DNA of 64,000 nucleotides from Iris pallida (taxonomy: Eukaryota; Streptophyta; Magnoliopsida; Asparagales; Iridaceae), in NCBI GenBank assembly GCA_029216955.1, contig JANAVB010015600.1, positions 33,925,832-33,989,831 on the forward strand. Direction: 5' to 3'. Both the position numbers and the translations under genes were made by a program. Below, piece after piece: positions 25,099 to 37,600 of the stretch (within the stretch, counting starts at the first letter, position 1; each line of letters starts with the position of its first letter). Under the pieces are notes generated by a model. That model was not told where the DNA came from, made no database searches, and saw only the letters and a program-made list of their open reading frames with translations.

Positions 25099-25394
25099 TA
25101 CGGCTCCACTTCGAGCCGTAGGGAACTATGCTGTCCCCAAGTCCGACAGAGGAAAGTACTACGATGCTGGACTTGCAGGGACAAAGAGCGACTCTATGCG
25201 CCCCCAAGAAGAAGCCGAGCACTCCTGTGGCCAAATCTGTCAAACACATGCAGGAGGCTCATGCGGGTGGATCTACCGGCCGCATGAAGAAAATCCATGC
25301 GACCAGATCATCCAGTCGCATAAAGAAGACTCATGCGGCTGAGACTCCCAGCCGTATGAAGAAAGCCTATGCGGCTACGTCTGCCAGCCGCATA
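25099..25394 (+). repeat. Leader hairpin array (36-bp period)
   Basis: Between the primer binding site and gag lie short inverted repeats built on the ATGCGGCT word. A first hairpin has arms TACGGCTC/GAGCCGTA (25099-25120). Four more follow at exact 36-bp spacing, starting at 25260 (CATGCGG/CCGCATG), 25296 (ATGCGAC/GTCGCAT), 25332 (CATGCGGCT/AGCCGTATG) and 25368 (TATGCGGCT/AGCCGCATA). The units differ in sequence while the arms stay complementary. The stretch is also open in one frame as a 12-residue repeat, which is not the gag frame. Confidence 0.75.
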
Positions 25395-25707
25395 CGGACC
25401 AACGATGACAGCTGCATGACGCCTACTCTACGCGGCTCTTTCTTCGACCGCCTCTCGTACGGTCCTGATCTCTTGTGCTCACTTAGACTCTTCCTACTAT
25501 GTGCCCTTACGTACTAGAGCGAAGAAGTCTAAAGCAGCGCGAGCCTGGCGAGTTCGGTCCGCTGATCTGACCTCTGACCATCCGAGCGTTCCGCATACTG
25601 CTACGCGGGCCTCGGATGGGAAGTTGTACAGAACCACTCGAGTCCAGCCCCCGACGGCAGACGGACAGAGAGGTTCGTAAAAGTCTCCCAAAATCCCGGA
25701 AGCAATC

Positions 25708-27426
25708 ATGGTCGGTCCAGACCCATCTGACTTACGTGAGGCCATCCTCCACAAACGCAAGGAAAGAGAAGATGTATCTGGGTGCAAAGAGTCCTCCCAC
25801 GGACGTCACTGCACCCATGTCATCGTCAACTGCTGCTGCAACAGCGCGACGGTGCGAGAAGACTGGCAGTCTGTCTTTCAAAGACTGCAACAGCTATCTT
25901 CAGAAGACGAGGCACTACCCGTCATCTCCTGCAACTCTGCTCGGAAAGTCCCCGCTGATGGAAGGGGGAAGAAGACAAATGTTCCTAGCCCGAAGATTTC
26001 AACCACTGCAACTAAAAGACTGTCGTCCAAGCGGGTGCCCACCACCGGAGTTTTCCAAGGTACTCGCTCTAAGACGAAATCTGCTACAGTGGGAGATTCG
26101 TCGTCCATAACGCAAGGGGTTGCTGGGGCTGGGGGTAGCACCCCTCCGAGCCTCCACAGTAATCCGATGTTCCGAGAAGACGAGCCGGGGGAGACAACTC
26201 TCCCATCGGATACAACAAACCTCGACGTCCCCGAGGACGTCCACAACTCCCAAGACGAGGCAAACTCAGAAACTGGAGGTATTGTTCCTTCCGAGTCTGA
26301 ATCAGAAGGGAACATACCCACATACCCCGATGACTTCTCACTACAGGGGTACGATTCGGAGGGCGCTTCCTCCACTGCTCCGTCTATCTCTTCTCATGTG
26401 AAGACGGTATTCATGACAGACAGCAACCAAGGTGGTTCCAGTGATCGCCAACGCATCGACACTCTAGAGGCCATACTATATGCCTTGGTCAAGTCTGTAG
26501 ACGAGATCAAAGTGGCCCTCCCAACTCTCCAAGGAAGGACGCCTGGCCAAACAAGTACGGGTCCCACGGTCAATGCGGACTCGAACTCAGCGGCACCGAA
26601 CCCGGGCAACAGTCCTCCCGAAGTAACGGCCCTCACCACTGTGGATGAGGCCTGCGAAGCGAAAAGAGAGGTCCAAGAACTCCGAGCCATGTTCCACGCT
26701 CGAGAAAACTCTCAAGACCTCAGAATACGGCAACCATACCCTGCTGCATGGAGGGATGTTCCATTCCCACCAAGATATAAGCCGTTCAATATCAATCCTT
26801 ATGATGGCAAGACCTCAGCAAGTCGGTACATCACTTACTTCGAGGTCACCACCGACCATCTGCCCCATGACGATGCCATTCTCATACGATTATTCATCGG
26901 GGCATTGGAAGGAGTCGCCTTCGACTGGTATCGCAATCTGCCGGACAACTGCATCCATTCCTTCGCCGGCTTCAAGCGCATGTTCTTGGAGAGATTCTAC
27001 GAAGTAGGGCAGGACATCACCATGTCCACCCTCATGGACGTCATCCAAGGGGAGAAAGAGCTGACAAGGAACTACATCGAGCGGTTCCACCAAACCGCCA
27101 TGAAGTTGCCCTCTGGAAACCCGGATTCCTCCTTGATTAAAATTTGCCAAAAGAGACTGCTTCCAACAATCAGTCTCTGGATGGGCGAAAGTCAATTTAA
27201 GGATTGGAAGACGTTCATCATCAGTGCCACAAGCGCCGAAGAACGATTGAAGAAGACTCGCCAACTGGGATTGCACATCTCGGACGGAGAGAACAAGGGC
27301 AAGCGTCCCAACAACGACAATGGGGGTAGCCCCTCCAACAATCGGGACAGCAGGGGAAAGCAGGCTATGGTGGCCGATACAGCACAGAAATCTGAGCCAA
27401 AGCCAGCAGACAAACAATGGCCGTAA
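25708..27426 (+). CDS. gag: Gag polyprotein of the Gypsy element (572 residues)
   Basis: Starts MVGPDPSDLREAILHKRKER. The first ~300 residues are Ser/Pro/Glu-rich and poorly conserved. The retrotransposon Gag domain lies at about residues 345-500: FNINPYDGKTSASRYITYFE, FDWYRNLPDNCIHSFAGFKR, ERFYEVGQDITMSTLMDVIQ. It would form the capsid of the retrotransposon particle in the cytoplasm. The frame closes at TAA 27424-27426, but the same frame continues with ITYSFEDGHVKPILDMLIQG, which looks like Gag C-terminus, so the stop is probably a mutation. An alternative upstream start is not excluded. Confidence 0.8.
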   Translation: MVGPDPSDLREAILHKRKEREDVSGCKESSHGRHCTHVIVNCCCNSATVREDWQSVFQRLQQLSSEDEALPVISCNSARKVPADGRGKKTNVPSPKISTTATKRLSSKRVPTTGVFQGTRSKTKSATVGDSSSITQGVAGAGGSTPPSLHSNPMFREDEPGETTLPSDTTNLDVPEDVHNSQDEANSETGGIVPSESESEGNIPTYPDDFSLQGYDSEGASSTAPSISSHVKTVFMTDSNQGGSSDRQRIDTLEAILYALVKSVDEIKVALPTLQGRTPGQTSTGPTVNADSNSAAPNPGNSPPEVTALTTVDEACEAKREVQELRAMFHARENSQDLRIRQPYPAAWRDVPFPPRYKPFNINPYDGKTSASRYITYFEVTTDHLPHDDAILIRLFIGALEGVAFDWYRNLPDNCIHSFAGFKRMFLERFYEVGQDITMSTLMDVIQGEKELTRNYIERFHQTAMKLPSGNPDSSLIKICQKRLLPTISLWMGESQFKDWKTFIISATSAEERLKKTRQLGLHISDGENKGKRPNNDNGGSPSNNRDSRGKQAMVADTAQKSEPKPADKQWP

Positions 27427-29320
27427 ATCACTTACTCCTTCGAAGACGGTCACGTCAAGCCCATCTTGGACATGCTCATACAAGGAGACAGAATCCAGCT
27501 TCCTCCACCAAGACGGGAACCGCGGCCGGCAGAGATGGAGAACCCAAAGTACTGCCATTATTACCACTACGTCCACCATGCTACACACGACTGCTACCAG
27601 CTAAAACGGTACATCCAAAACCTCATCGATTCGAATGCTCTGGCTATCGATTTCGAAGAGGTAACCGTGGCAGCCAACATGGTGTCAGTATAATTCGACA
27701 GCTTCACTCCAACGGAAACTCAAGACGGGGTGGTCCCCATCCCTCTGGCAACAATAGAGATCGCTAATCTTTCTCCTCTCCGAGATCAGACCGCTGGTCT
27801 AGTGCCGCTCACCACATCACGAGGAGAGGTCATGTGGATCCATCCAAACTTGGTATCGGAAGTGACTCGGCCCATATCGTCTTCTACCTGCAAGAAGAAG
27901 AGTGGAAAAATCAGGTCCTGCCGCACAATCTCGGCAGACATCGAAGAAGCTACAGCCGTCGTCACACGGTCTGGGGCGCAATCCCAACCTGTGGTTGACA
28001 ATCCAGCTGAAGATCATCAACCCACTATAACTGATGCTCCGGGACCGGCTCAGCCTCCGATGACCGACAAGCCTAGGCCGAGGGAGACTCGCTTTGATAA
28101 ATCCCTCCGAAAAGAGGCATCACAAGGGCTGGAGAAGCCCTACAACTTCGACATCTTAGCACAATTGGTCAACACACCGGCCAAGTTGTCATTATACGAG
28201 CTTCTGAGACTCTCCAAGGATGTTCGTGCGGCTTTGAGCGATGCACTCCAAAATGCCGACACGTACCTCGCTCAGGTCAACCTCACAGGAGAGATCCTGC
28301 CTGCAGATCTCCAAGACAGCGCCTGTACGGGAGCAATGCCTAACATCGTCTTCACTCCGCAGGACATGCTCATCAAAACCAACCTGCGCGATCGCCCGCT
28401 ATACTACACTGGATACATCGACGACGTAAAGGTGGATCGGATGCACATTGATCCTGGCTCTTCTATAAGCATTATCCCGAAGGGTCTGCTACATCATCTC
28501 CGCATCCCAATGTATCGCCTGACGCCTACAAGCACCGCCATCAGCGGTTTCAATTCGGACAAGAGCTACCCAATTGGGAAGATTTGTCTGAAGTGTCAAA
28601 TTGGCGACCTCCAATCCGAAGTTACCTGCTACGTCATAGATGCAGACACTTCTTACAACATCCTCTTGGGACGTCCATAGATACACGATTATATGATCGT
28701 GCCCTTCATGCTGCACCAATGCTTCAAATATGTCGACAAATACGGCTTCGTGAGGACGGAATTTGCTGATATCAATCCTTTCAAAGGGGTCGAATCCTAC
28801 TACTCAGACTCCTTCCTGTACGAAAAGTCGAAGAAGCGTCTTGGATAAGGAGATGTACAAGCTAGTATAGAGACAATCGCAGGATCAGAAGAGCCTCTGA
28901 CGAGCCACCTCCAAGCTCGCAAACCTGACAAGTCTGCACCCCTTACCGCCACTCTGCGTAAGGACGCAATCAGCCTCTAGGCACAAGAAGAGCAGATGAT
29001 AATTCGGCTGCCAAGGTCTGGCCAAGTGCCAAGACCCACAACGGAGCCACTGACAATTAGGCTGCCGAGAGCCGGCCAGTCTCAAACGGAGAAGCTCAAT
29101 CCTTCCGACAAGTCAATGACGATACGCCTTCCCAAGAAGGGTCGTCACCCCGATGCAAGGCCTGGAACTTCTAGCGAACCAACCACTCCCCGCCCAGCAT
29201 TGAGTGCCAAGCTGGGGGTCGCTAGTTTGCCAACAACTCCACGCTCTGCTCCACCAGCTGAACCTCTGACGATCAAGCTGTCCAGGTCGTCCTCTCAGTC
29301 TTCGTTTATACAGGGGTAGC
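27427..29320 (+). pseudogene. Gag C-terminus and protease region
   Basis: In the gag frame the sequence continues with a knuckle-like block (CHYYHYVHHATHDC, near 27552), a stop TAA at 27691-27693, then the aspartic protease region at about 28410-28680: DRMHIDPGSSISIIPKG with DPG in place of the usual D-T/S-G, then SGFNSDKSYPIG and YNILLGRP. The expected LLGRPW is broken by TAG at 28678-28680. Further stops occur at 28846 and about 28978. A proline-rich repeat (TIRLPRAGQ type) follows. The reading frame changes by one step near 29300, where FVYTGVAEEEPELAKYV begins the pol part. Confidence 0.7.
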
Positions 29321-32300
29321 TGAAGAGGAACCGGAGCTAGCCAAGTATGTGGCTGCCCACACTGATGTTCCCTCCGCAGATGATGTAATCCTTCTAGAAA
29401 AGATACCTTACTTCATCAATAACGGGCTATTTTTGAACTACCTCGAGCTTAATAAGCTCTGTACGATGTATGCTATGGAACACGGTATAGGCACTCACCT
29501 CCACACACAGGTGACAAATGTGCACACCGCAATCCAGCTTACTCCAGCAGAAGACGCTTATTGCATAATCGAGGGAGGGGACCACCCAATCATCTTCGGC
29601 CGGAAGGATGACCCTCATCCCTTCACCATAGAAAAAGTCGACCTTGGATCAGATGCCGGGAGACTGCCTCTGTATCTTTATAGCCCCCAATCTAAATATC
29701 TCATGCAAAAATAGGGGTATGATCTGGAGACTACGCCAGGCTTGAACTATGGCACGGGGCGACGATTACCTTTGAAGCCACCGGTCCCAGCAGGCAAACC
29801 ACGGGACTACTATAGCAAGACTCGATGTGGATTAGGGTATGTAACACCCACGACGACCCCTGAAAGTTCAGATAAAGAATGTGACTGGCATTCACATTCG
29901 ACCGGGTCACCAACTTCTGACTCTGATACCAGCATCGAAGATGTATTCAGACAAGTCTTGTCAGTCAACATGGCATTCGTCGACGCTTATGAAGAAGACA
30001 AAGACATCCCCGAAATCCTCGAGCTAAAGCCGTGGGCCCAGCAGTTGGATGCGGAATGGGAAAAGCGGTTCGAACTGAGGGAACCTCCTACTGAAGATGA
30101 GGTTATCCAAGTCGACCTCGGCAGCGAGTCTTCTCCAAAACCAATCTTCGTCAGTAAAAGCTTAACAGACGAAGAGCGAGAATCACTGCTGGAACTTGTC
30201 AAAGAATACATTGATGTGTTCACATGGAGCTATGAAGACATGCCGGGGTTAAATCTCGATATTGCTCTTCACAAGCTCAACATTCGGCCGGACGCAAAGC
30301 CAGTCAAGCAACAACAGCGACGCTTCCGCCCAGGCATCATGGATGCGATCGAAACCGAAGTCAATAAACTGATAGCCAGCGACTTCATTCGTAAGGAACA
30401 ACATCCCGATTGGGTCGCCAATATAGTACCCGTCCTCAAGAAGAATGGGAAGATTCGAATCTGTATCGACTTTCGCAATCTGAACGAAGCATGCCCCAAA
30501 GATAAATTCCCCCTCCGTATCACGGACATCATGATTGACAATACCTGCGGCTTTGAATGTATGTCATTCATGGATGGCTTCTCGGGGTACAACCAAATCA
30601 AGATGTCTCCTGACGACGAAAAGCACACATCATTTCGAACACCGATTGACACGTATTGCTACACAGTCGTGCCTTTCGGTTTAAAGAATACTGGCACCAC
30701 ATATCAAAGAGCCATGAGTATCATCTTCAGGGACCACTTACGCAAGACGGTGGAGTACTATGTTGATGACATCACCGTCAAGAGTCGCTGTAAGGGAGAC
30801 CATCTGCAGGATCTGAGGACGGTATTCGACCTGATACGAGCGTACAATTTAAAAATGAACCCTACGAAGTCCTTCTTGGGCGTATCCAGCGGGAAGTTCT
30901 TGGGTTTCATCATCACCGCCTAGGGTATCCATGTAGACCCTGAGAAGACAAAGGCAATTATGGAGATGGGTCCACCGAGAAATCTTTGCAAACTCAGAGG
31001 CCTTCAAGGGAGGCTAGCGTACATCAGGAGGTTCATTTCTAACCTCTTCGGGCGATGTCGGCCATTCACCCACCTCATGAAGAAAGGCGTCTCGTTCATA
31101 TGGGACGAAGAATGCCAGCGGGCCTTCGACAGCTTTAAAGAATATTTGTCGAATCCTCCAGTCCTGGTGGCCCCGGTTGCTGGAAAACTATTCCTGCTCT
31201 ACGTACGAGCAATGGAGCATTCTCTCGGAACCCTACTGGCACAAAACAACGATGCAGGCCATGAACAAGCCATATATTACCTCAGCCGAATGATGATTGG
31301 GCCAGAGCACCGATACACCACTGTGGAGAAGGAATGCCTTGCCCTAGTGTTCGCCATTCAGAAGACACGGCACTATATCACCGGACAAACGATACATGTG
31401 ATCTCACGAGTCAACTCTCTCAGGGTTCTCATGACTAAACCAAGGGCACTCAGCTCTCGTCTCGCTACATGGGCGATATTGCTATCCCCCTTCCATATGA
31501 TCTTCGTCCCACAAAAGGCGGTCAAAGTTCAAGCCCTGGCAGACTTTTTGGCAGCCCACCCGGGCTCGGAGTCATCCAGGATATATGAAGAGATCCCAGA
31601 TGAGGTCGCCAACTCGTATGCAACCTCTCACGATAATATATGGCGAATGTTCTTCGACGGCGCTTCGAGAACTGGACCTAAGGGCAACATCGTCGTCGGA
31701 GTCGGGGTGGTGCTGGTTTCTCCTACCGAATTGGTGATCAACCGTGCTTACTCTCTCACAGAACCCTGCTCTAACAATATGGCCGAGTACAACGCTCTGG
31801 TCATTGGCCTCCAACTTGCAAAGGAGCTGGGGGTAGAATACCTTGAAGCATACGGCAATTCCCAGTTAATCGTCAATCAGATCCGGGGCTCATACGAAGT
31901 TCGCCACGAAGACATGATCCCCTATCACCAAATAGCGATCGACATCATCTCGTCGTTCGAGGGGTTCTTTATCGAACATGTCCCCAGACTCCGAAATATC
32001 GAAGCCGATGCCTTAGCAGGCCTGGCCGCTTCCCTAGCAGTGCCGAATCATACCCATCAATTGGTAGATGTGATAGGCCACGAGCTGGTCTTCCCCAAGA
32101 ACAATGTTCAATTCGTGGCAAGTTATTCTGCTCAGGCGATTGATGATGCCCCAGATTGGAGACAACCATTCATCGACTTCGTCGTCTATGATATCCTGCC
32201 CGAGAACCCAAAGGAAGCCACTTCCATCAGACGACGTTCCCTCAGATTCTTCTACGATACAGAGACGAAAATGCTGTATCGACGATCCTACGATGGATTA

Positions 32301-33413
32301 TTGCTTCGGTGTCTGTCAAACGCAGAAGCCAAAGAGGCCGTACGAGAAGCGCATGACGGTGTCTGCGGGGCCCATCAGCCTGGTCCTAAATTGCAAGACC
32401 GTCTTTGCCGAATGGGCTACTACTGGCCCACGATGGTAGCGGATGCGACAGACTACGCAAGAAGGTGCAAAGCCTGCCAAGTCCATGCGGACTTCATTCA
32501 CCAGCCATCCGAATTTCTACATCCGACAGTGGCATCCTGGCCCTTCGAAGCATGGAGGATGGATATCATTGGTCCAATTACTCTACCTTCCTCCCGTGGA
32601 CATCTCTTCATACTTGCGATCACGGATTACTTCTCCAAATGGGCAGAAGTTGTTCCACTCGCTGAAGTAAAGACTTCAAACGTAATCAGCTTCCTCAAGC
32701 ATCACGTCATCTATCGCTTTGGACTGCCCCGAAGGATCATCCATGATAATGGTCCGCAGTTTGCAAGCCACACTTTTTATCGGTTCTGCGATAAACATCG
32801 CATCCAGAATATTGCTTCGACACCATACAACCCAGCAGCAAACGGGTTGGCAGAGGCATTCAACAAAACAATCATCAAACTCCTCAAGAAGTCTGTCTCT
32901 TCCAACAAACGTGACTGGAACGAGAAGCTCGGTGAATGTTTATAGGCATACCGTACTACAGTCCGAACAGCCACCGAGAACACACCATTCTCCTTGGTAT
33001 ACGGGAATGAGGCAGTTCTCCCATTAGAGGCTCAAATACCCTCACTCCGCGTTGCCCTCACTTATCAATTGACGACGGATGATAACTACCGACGCCGACT
33101 ACAAGAGTTGGAGGCCTTAGATGAAAAGCGCCTCCTGGCTCGGCAAAGGATCGAGCTATACCAAGCACGCATCTCTGGAGCCTTCAACAAGAAGGTCAAA
33201 ATCAGGACATTCCAAGTGGACGATCTTGTTCTGGCAGTCCGGAGGCCGATGGTCATGACTCACAAGACCGCCGGCAAGTTCCAGCCCAAATGGGAAGGTC
33301 CATTTATCATCGAGGCCGTATTCTCCAACGGTGCTTACCGCCCCGCCAAGCAAAATGGAGACTTGCTCATGTTGCCCGTCAACGGCAAGTTCCTGAAGAA
33401 ATACTATGTCTAG
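29321..33413 (+). pseudogene. pol: Pol: reverse transcriptase, two RNase H domains, integrase
   Basis: One frame runs through the stretch, interrupted by TAG at 29712, 30921 and 32943. The RT (30290-30920) has RICIDFRNLNEACPKDKFP, FMDGFSGYNQI and the catalytic YVDD at 30759-30770. A canonical but degenerate RNase H follows (TVEKECLALVFAIQK). A second, archaeal-type RNase H (31645-32040) has FFDGAS, NMAEYNAL and IEADALAGLA, but its third acidic residue is replaced: YGNSQLIVNQI at 31857 has Asn where Asp is usual. Integrase: a zinc-binding part (HDGVCGAHQ, CKACQ), catalytic D (MDIIGPI), D (IHDNGPQF) and E (GLAEAFN), and a C-terminal domain ending FLKKYYV at 33413. It is inactive as read. Confidence 0.85.
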
Positions 33414-34420
33414 ACGATAATTTTCCAAATTTTTGAGTCACGTGCCCGCTGGTACCACTGAACTCATCCTTACAATTTTCCAGATCATTGAGTCATGTAC
33501 CCTCTCGTGCCACTGAACTCACTTTTACAATATCGAGTCATGTACCCTCTCGTGCCACTGAACTCACACTTTCACAATATTGAGTCATGTACCCGCTGGT
33601 GCCTCTGAACTCACATCCCGGTCACTCTTTCAGATAGTAAGTCATGTATGATCATACCTCTGAACTTTCTTCCTGGAAGAGATCCTCCCTCATGATCTAA
33701 TACCCACACTCCCGGTACACAAAAAGGGTAATCGATCCACAAATTACCAAAATGGTCATGTCCTCATTACCTCTGAGTCGTTTCACTTCCGCCAAAAACA
33801 AATCACCCCCTACATAGAACTTCCATGTCCTCATTACCTCTGAGTCGTTCTATGTACCCCCTCTTCATTGAGCCCACTCCTACCATGTCCTCATTACCTC
33901 TGAGTGGGAAGGCTCCGTAGAAGAAACCTTCATACTTGCCATGTCCTCATTACCTCTGAGTAAGTATGTCGATTCCCTTTCAACCTATTATCTGTACCCA
34001 TGACCGGAGTACGACAAGGATAATAGGTCCACAAATGTCCTCTGTTGACCACAAATGTCCTCTGTTGACCACAAATATCCTCCGTGAATTCACTCCTGCC
34101 ATGTCCTCATTACCTCTGAGCAGGAAGATTCTACGATAAAACCCTCATGCTTGCCATGTCCTCATAACCTCTGAGCAAATATGTCGGTTCTATTTCACCC
34201 TACTATCTGTATCCTAAGCCAGGGTACACCAAGGATAATAGGCCCACAAATATCCTCTGCTAAGTTTCTTAGCACAAGCCCACCATCTCATCATGCCCCG
34301 GGAGCCCAGCTGCTCTACGGCATTCTTTTTCTCGATACCGAGAGCACCTATGACCACTTTGCCATGGCTGTTCCAGGTACCCTAACCAAACTTGTTATCT
34401 GTACCTAAAACCAAGGTATG
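33414..34420. repeat. 3' untranslated tandem repeats of the Gypsy element
   Basis: Several short families lie in tandem. One is a 50-60-bp unit with GAGTCATGTACCCTCTCGTG and CCACTGAACTCA (33430-33620). Another is CCATGTCCTCATTACCTCTGAGT, repeated about six times (33756-34170). ACCACAAATGTCCTCTGTTG is repeated around 34030-34080. Tat-lineage elements are known to carry hypervariable tandem repeats here. No gene; the frame at 34181-34408 looks spurious. Confidence 0.8.
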
Positions 34421-34620
34421 CTATGGGTAACAGGTCCACAAATAAGTCCCCTAGACGGGGAAAACATCACCACAATATCACAGGTACAACAAGCAATACG
34501 AATGAAGGGTAGAATGGAAAGTACTCTTTATTTGAAGGAAGAAAAAAGTATTACATGTTTCGGGACCGCGTCCCTCTCAAAAAGAAAAAACATGAACAAA
34601 ACACAAGAAGAAAAGGCCGA
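34421..34620. other. Spacer between repeat region and antisense gene end
   Basis: A short AT-rich stretch downstream of the stop of the antisense gene. Nothing coding was recognised. Confidence 0.5.
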
Positions 34621-37600
34621 CTATAGCTCAGCATAACACACTTCCAGGAGCCAGTTTTTCACCAATGCAGTCCCCCGCTCAAGCCTCCGTTTAGCTCGAC
34701 GCTCGGCCTCTTGGGACAATTGCTCTACGTCATTCAAATACATATACGCCTGCCAGTCGTTCTCTATCTTCTTTCGGGCAAGTTCTAGATTGGCTGAAGC
34801 CCTACTAAACTTGTCAGCCTCCTGAATGGCAATCTCTTTTTCAGCACGAGCAGCTTCAAGCTCGGACTCCAGAAAGGCCAGCTTTCTTTGGAGCTCTAGG
34901 ATCTGTTCCCGGGTGTCGGTTACCCCGCGGGAGGCATCCGCTTCTCGAGTCGTACAGTCTTTAGTTCGACGGCTCCATTGATCGTACGACCGAGTCAGAT
35001 CCCGGCGGTCCTTTAATATGGCCAGTTTGAGCGACTCTCGGGCAATCATAACCTTTTCCACCGCAGTAACAAGGAAATTGTGCTCTTGGTTTATCGCCGC
35101 AGGTAAATCAGCTTGCTGCAGCCTGCAAAATTGGGCCACGAGACGATCAGCCTCTAACAATTTAGGCTCCAGAAGCGCAGCCAGTTCCCCTCCACCAGAT
35201 AGTGTCCTAAGGATATTGATCTGGCCACCGGCGCATTGATGGGCCAGAGTAAAGGGAGTCCTCCTTTCCACAGCTGTCTCGATCACCCTCTTCAGGTGGC
35301 GGTGGAAACTGTCGACCACATCCCGGGACGCTTCATCCAAAACCTCTGTGGAGGACGGAGTCAAAGGGAGTGTGGCAGGCAGTACCGAAGGAGTAGCCTC
35401 AGAAGTCGCTGCCCCCGCCACCAAGGAAGCAAATTCCGTACGGAAAGATGCTTAAATAGCGGCTAACTCCTCTTCCGCCGCCCGAAGAGCCTGGATGCTC
35501 GGCAAGGCGGAAAGGTTAACCCCCAAAACTATATTCGCAGAAGAGGGCGCAGGAAGCATCGTCCCTTGTCCCAGCTGTACTGCTACCTGGGCTCCCGAAC
35601 TCGACCCAGATGGAGGCCCCTCAATGCAAGGAGGTTCCGTCAGATCCCCTCCGGTAGGGTCCGCCCCAGCAATGTCCGTCACCAGCAATAAATGGTTGGG
35701 ACCTGAACATCCAAAGCAACCATTAATCGACGTAATCCGAAGGATAGGATGACGGAGTAAATAATCTTATTCACAGGTTAAGGTTTGACTTGTATTACCA
35801 GGGGAAGAGCATGGAGGCTGCGGTTCGTTCACAGCCGACGTAGTTTCCTCACCCGCAGCTTCTGATCCGAATTCAACTGGTTTCTCTGTCACGGCCATCC
35901 CTGAAAAGGAGCCAGCCAGGACAGTGTCATCCTGTTGGAGTTCAGATGTCTCAGGGATGGGCGCAGTAAAACCCCTATCCCCCTGAGTTGAGGTCCCAGC
36001 AAGGTGAGACTCCTCGACCGCCTCCGGAAGAACCCCAGCAGCAATGATAGCAGTGCTCACATCACTGACCAAATGGGACAGGACCGGATCAACCTCGGCA
36101 ATCGGGTCCTGAGAAGCGAACTCATCTGACGCCTATAAAGAGCAAAAGGAAAAAGCGATTAGGCCATAACATAGAAGAAGAAGAAAGGAGGTAGTCGAAA
36201 CTCAAATCACCTCAGAAACGTTAACATCATCAATAAACAGCCTGCGACGTCTTACCGCAGCGTGCTTTATGGAGTAGGTTCGGCCGTCAGCGGCAGTCAC
36301 GCGCCTGCTTCGCTTACGCGAAGGGCCAGGCACTGCAGATGGTTGATCCTCTACTACCTCGTCAGACCAAGTAGGCGGCTGACTCGACACCCTTTCATCT
36401 GGCATAATAGGGGGCTGATTCCCAACTTCCTCGTCTGAAGAATGCGACGAGTCATCGGCGTCTTGTTCATTATCCTCTTCGTCCGCCATAGTGGACTCTG
36501 AGTCCGGCACAGGAACCCTGTTTGCCCCCCTCTTCCTCTTCTTGGATCCCTCTGGCTTCTCAGCCAAACCAGTGCCAGCAATGAAGCTAGTATTTATATC
36601 AAAATCGACAGGAGGCTTGCTCGCTGCGACATGATAAAGGGCCGCTATATACAAAATATCTCCTGCTGTCTTGGCATTGGGGACCGAGAAGCTGGCCCGG
36701 GTATGGACTGTATTGTAATAATGCCAGGCCCGGACGCCATCGAGTACACTGCCCTCGAAGCTCAAGCAAGCGCTAGGACAATCCATGAACAATTGACTAT
36801 ACCCGAATTGACGGGAAAATCTACTGGGCAGATAAGGCTCCAGGTATACGTTATTTCGGTAACGATATACCAGGTGCGCAGGACGGATGTTGCGCAGCCA
36901 AAGAAGCATCTTCTCAGATAAAAGTTGGGGAGGATCAACGCCGTCAACATACACTCCCCTCACTTCTCTGAGGGTAAATTGAGGAAGAGAGACGAAGAAC
37001 TCGGGCCCGTCAACTCTCGCCAACGCCCTCCGGCAGGCTGGCATGGTATCGTGCTCCCAAGGCTGATGACGGTATTGAAAAAAGAAGGCGTCGTCAGTAG
37101 TAACATCTTCTTCAGTTCCTGGCCTCATCAACGACCGGTAGTGCATTAATAACCACCCCATGAGGTAGTGGTATGGTAGTTCTATCCGTTCAAAGTCCAG
37201 CGTCGTCTCACGAGCAATGACTTTGGATGAAAAGGCGCGGAGGCCGTGATATATGCTACACACCATAGCCGGGAGAAGGGCCAGTCTTACTTTGAAGACT
37301 AGCTTCACAGCAGGGAGAATGAAATGGCGGCTGATCCTTTCCATAGAACCTGCTCCGCCCGAGACTACGCAATTGCGTAGCCACACCATCAAGAACCCGG
37401 CTAAGATCGCTTTATCGGACATTTCCCGGGTACCGTAGTGGAAGTAACTGAAGGAATCAATGCGGCTCCCAAACCTGTCACGGGTAGACCTCGACCTTTT
37501 GACCTTCAACATCATGTCCTTCACCTCCTCCGGGGTTTGAGGACCTCGAGACGAAACTCGGCCGGAGGGACGTAACTTGAAAAGATACGCAACCCAGGCC

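Noticed and set aside
25260..25403. 36-bp-spaced repeats as a CRISPR array
   Set aside because: The units are contiguous with no unique spacers, lie in a plant retrotransposon leader and have no cas genes nearby.
26890..27588. Long minus-strand frame opposite gag
   Set aside because: It is the shadow of the gag coding strand; the plus strand has clear Gag motifs and the minus frame has none.
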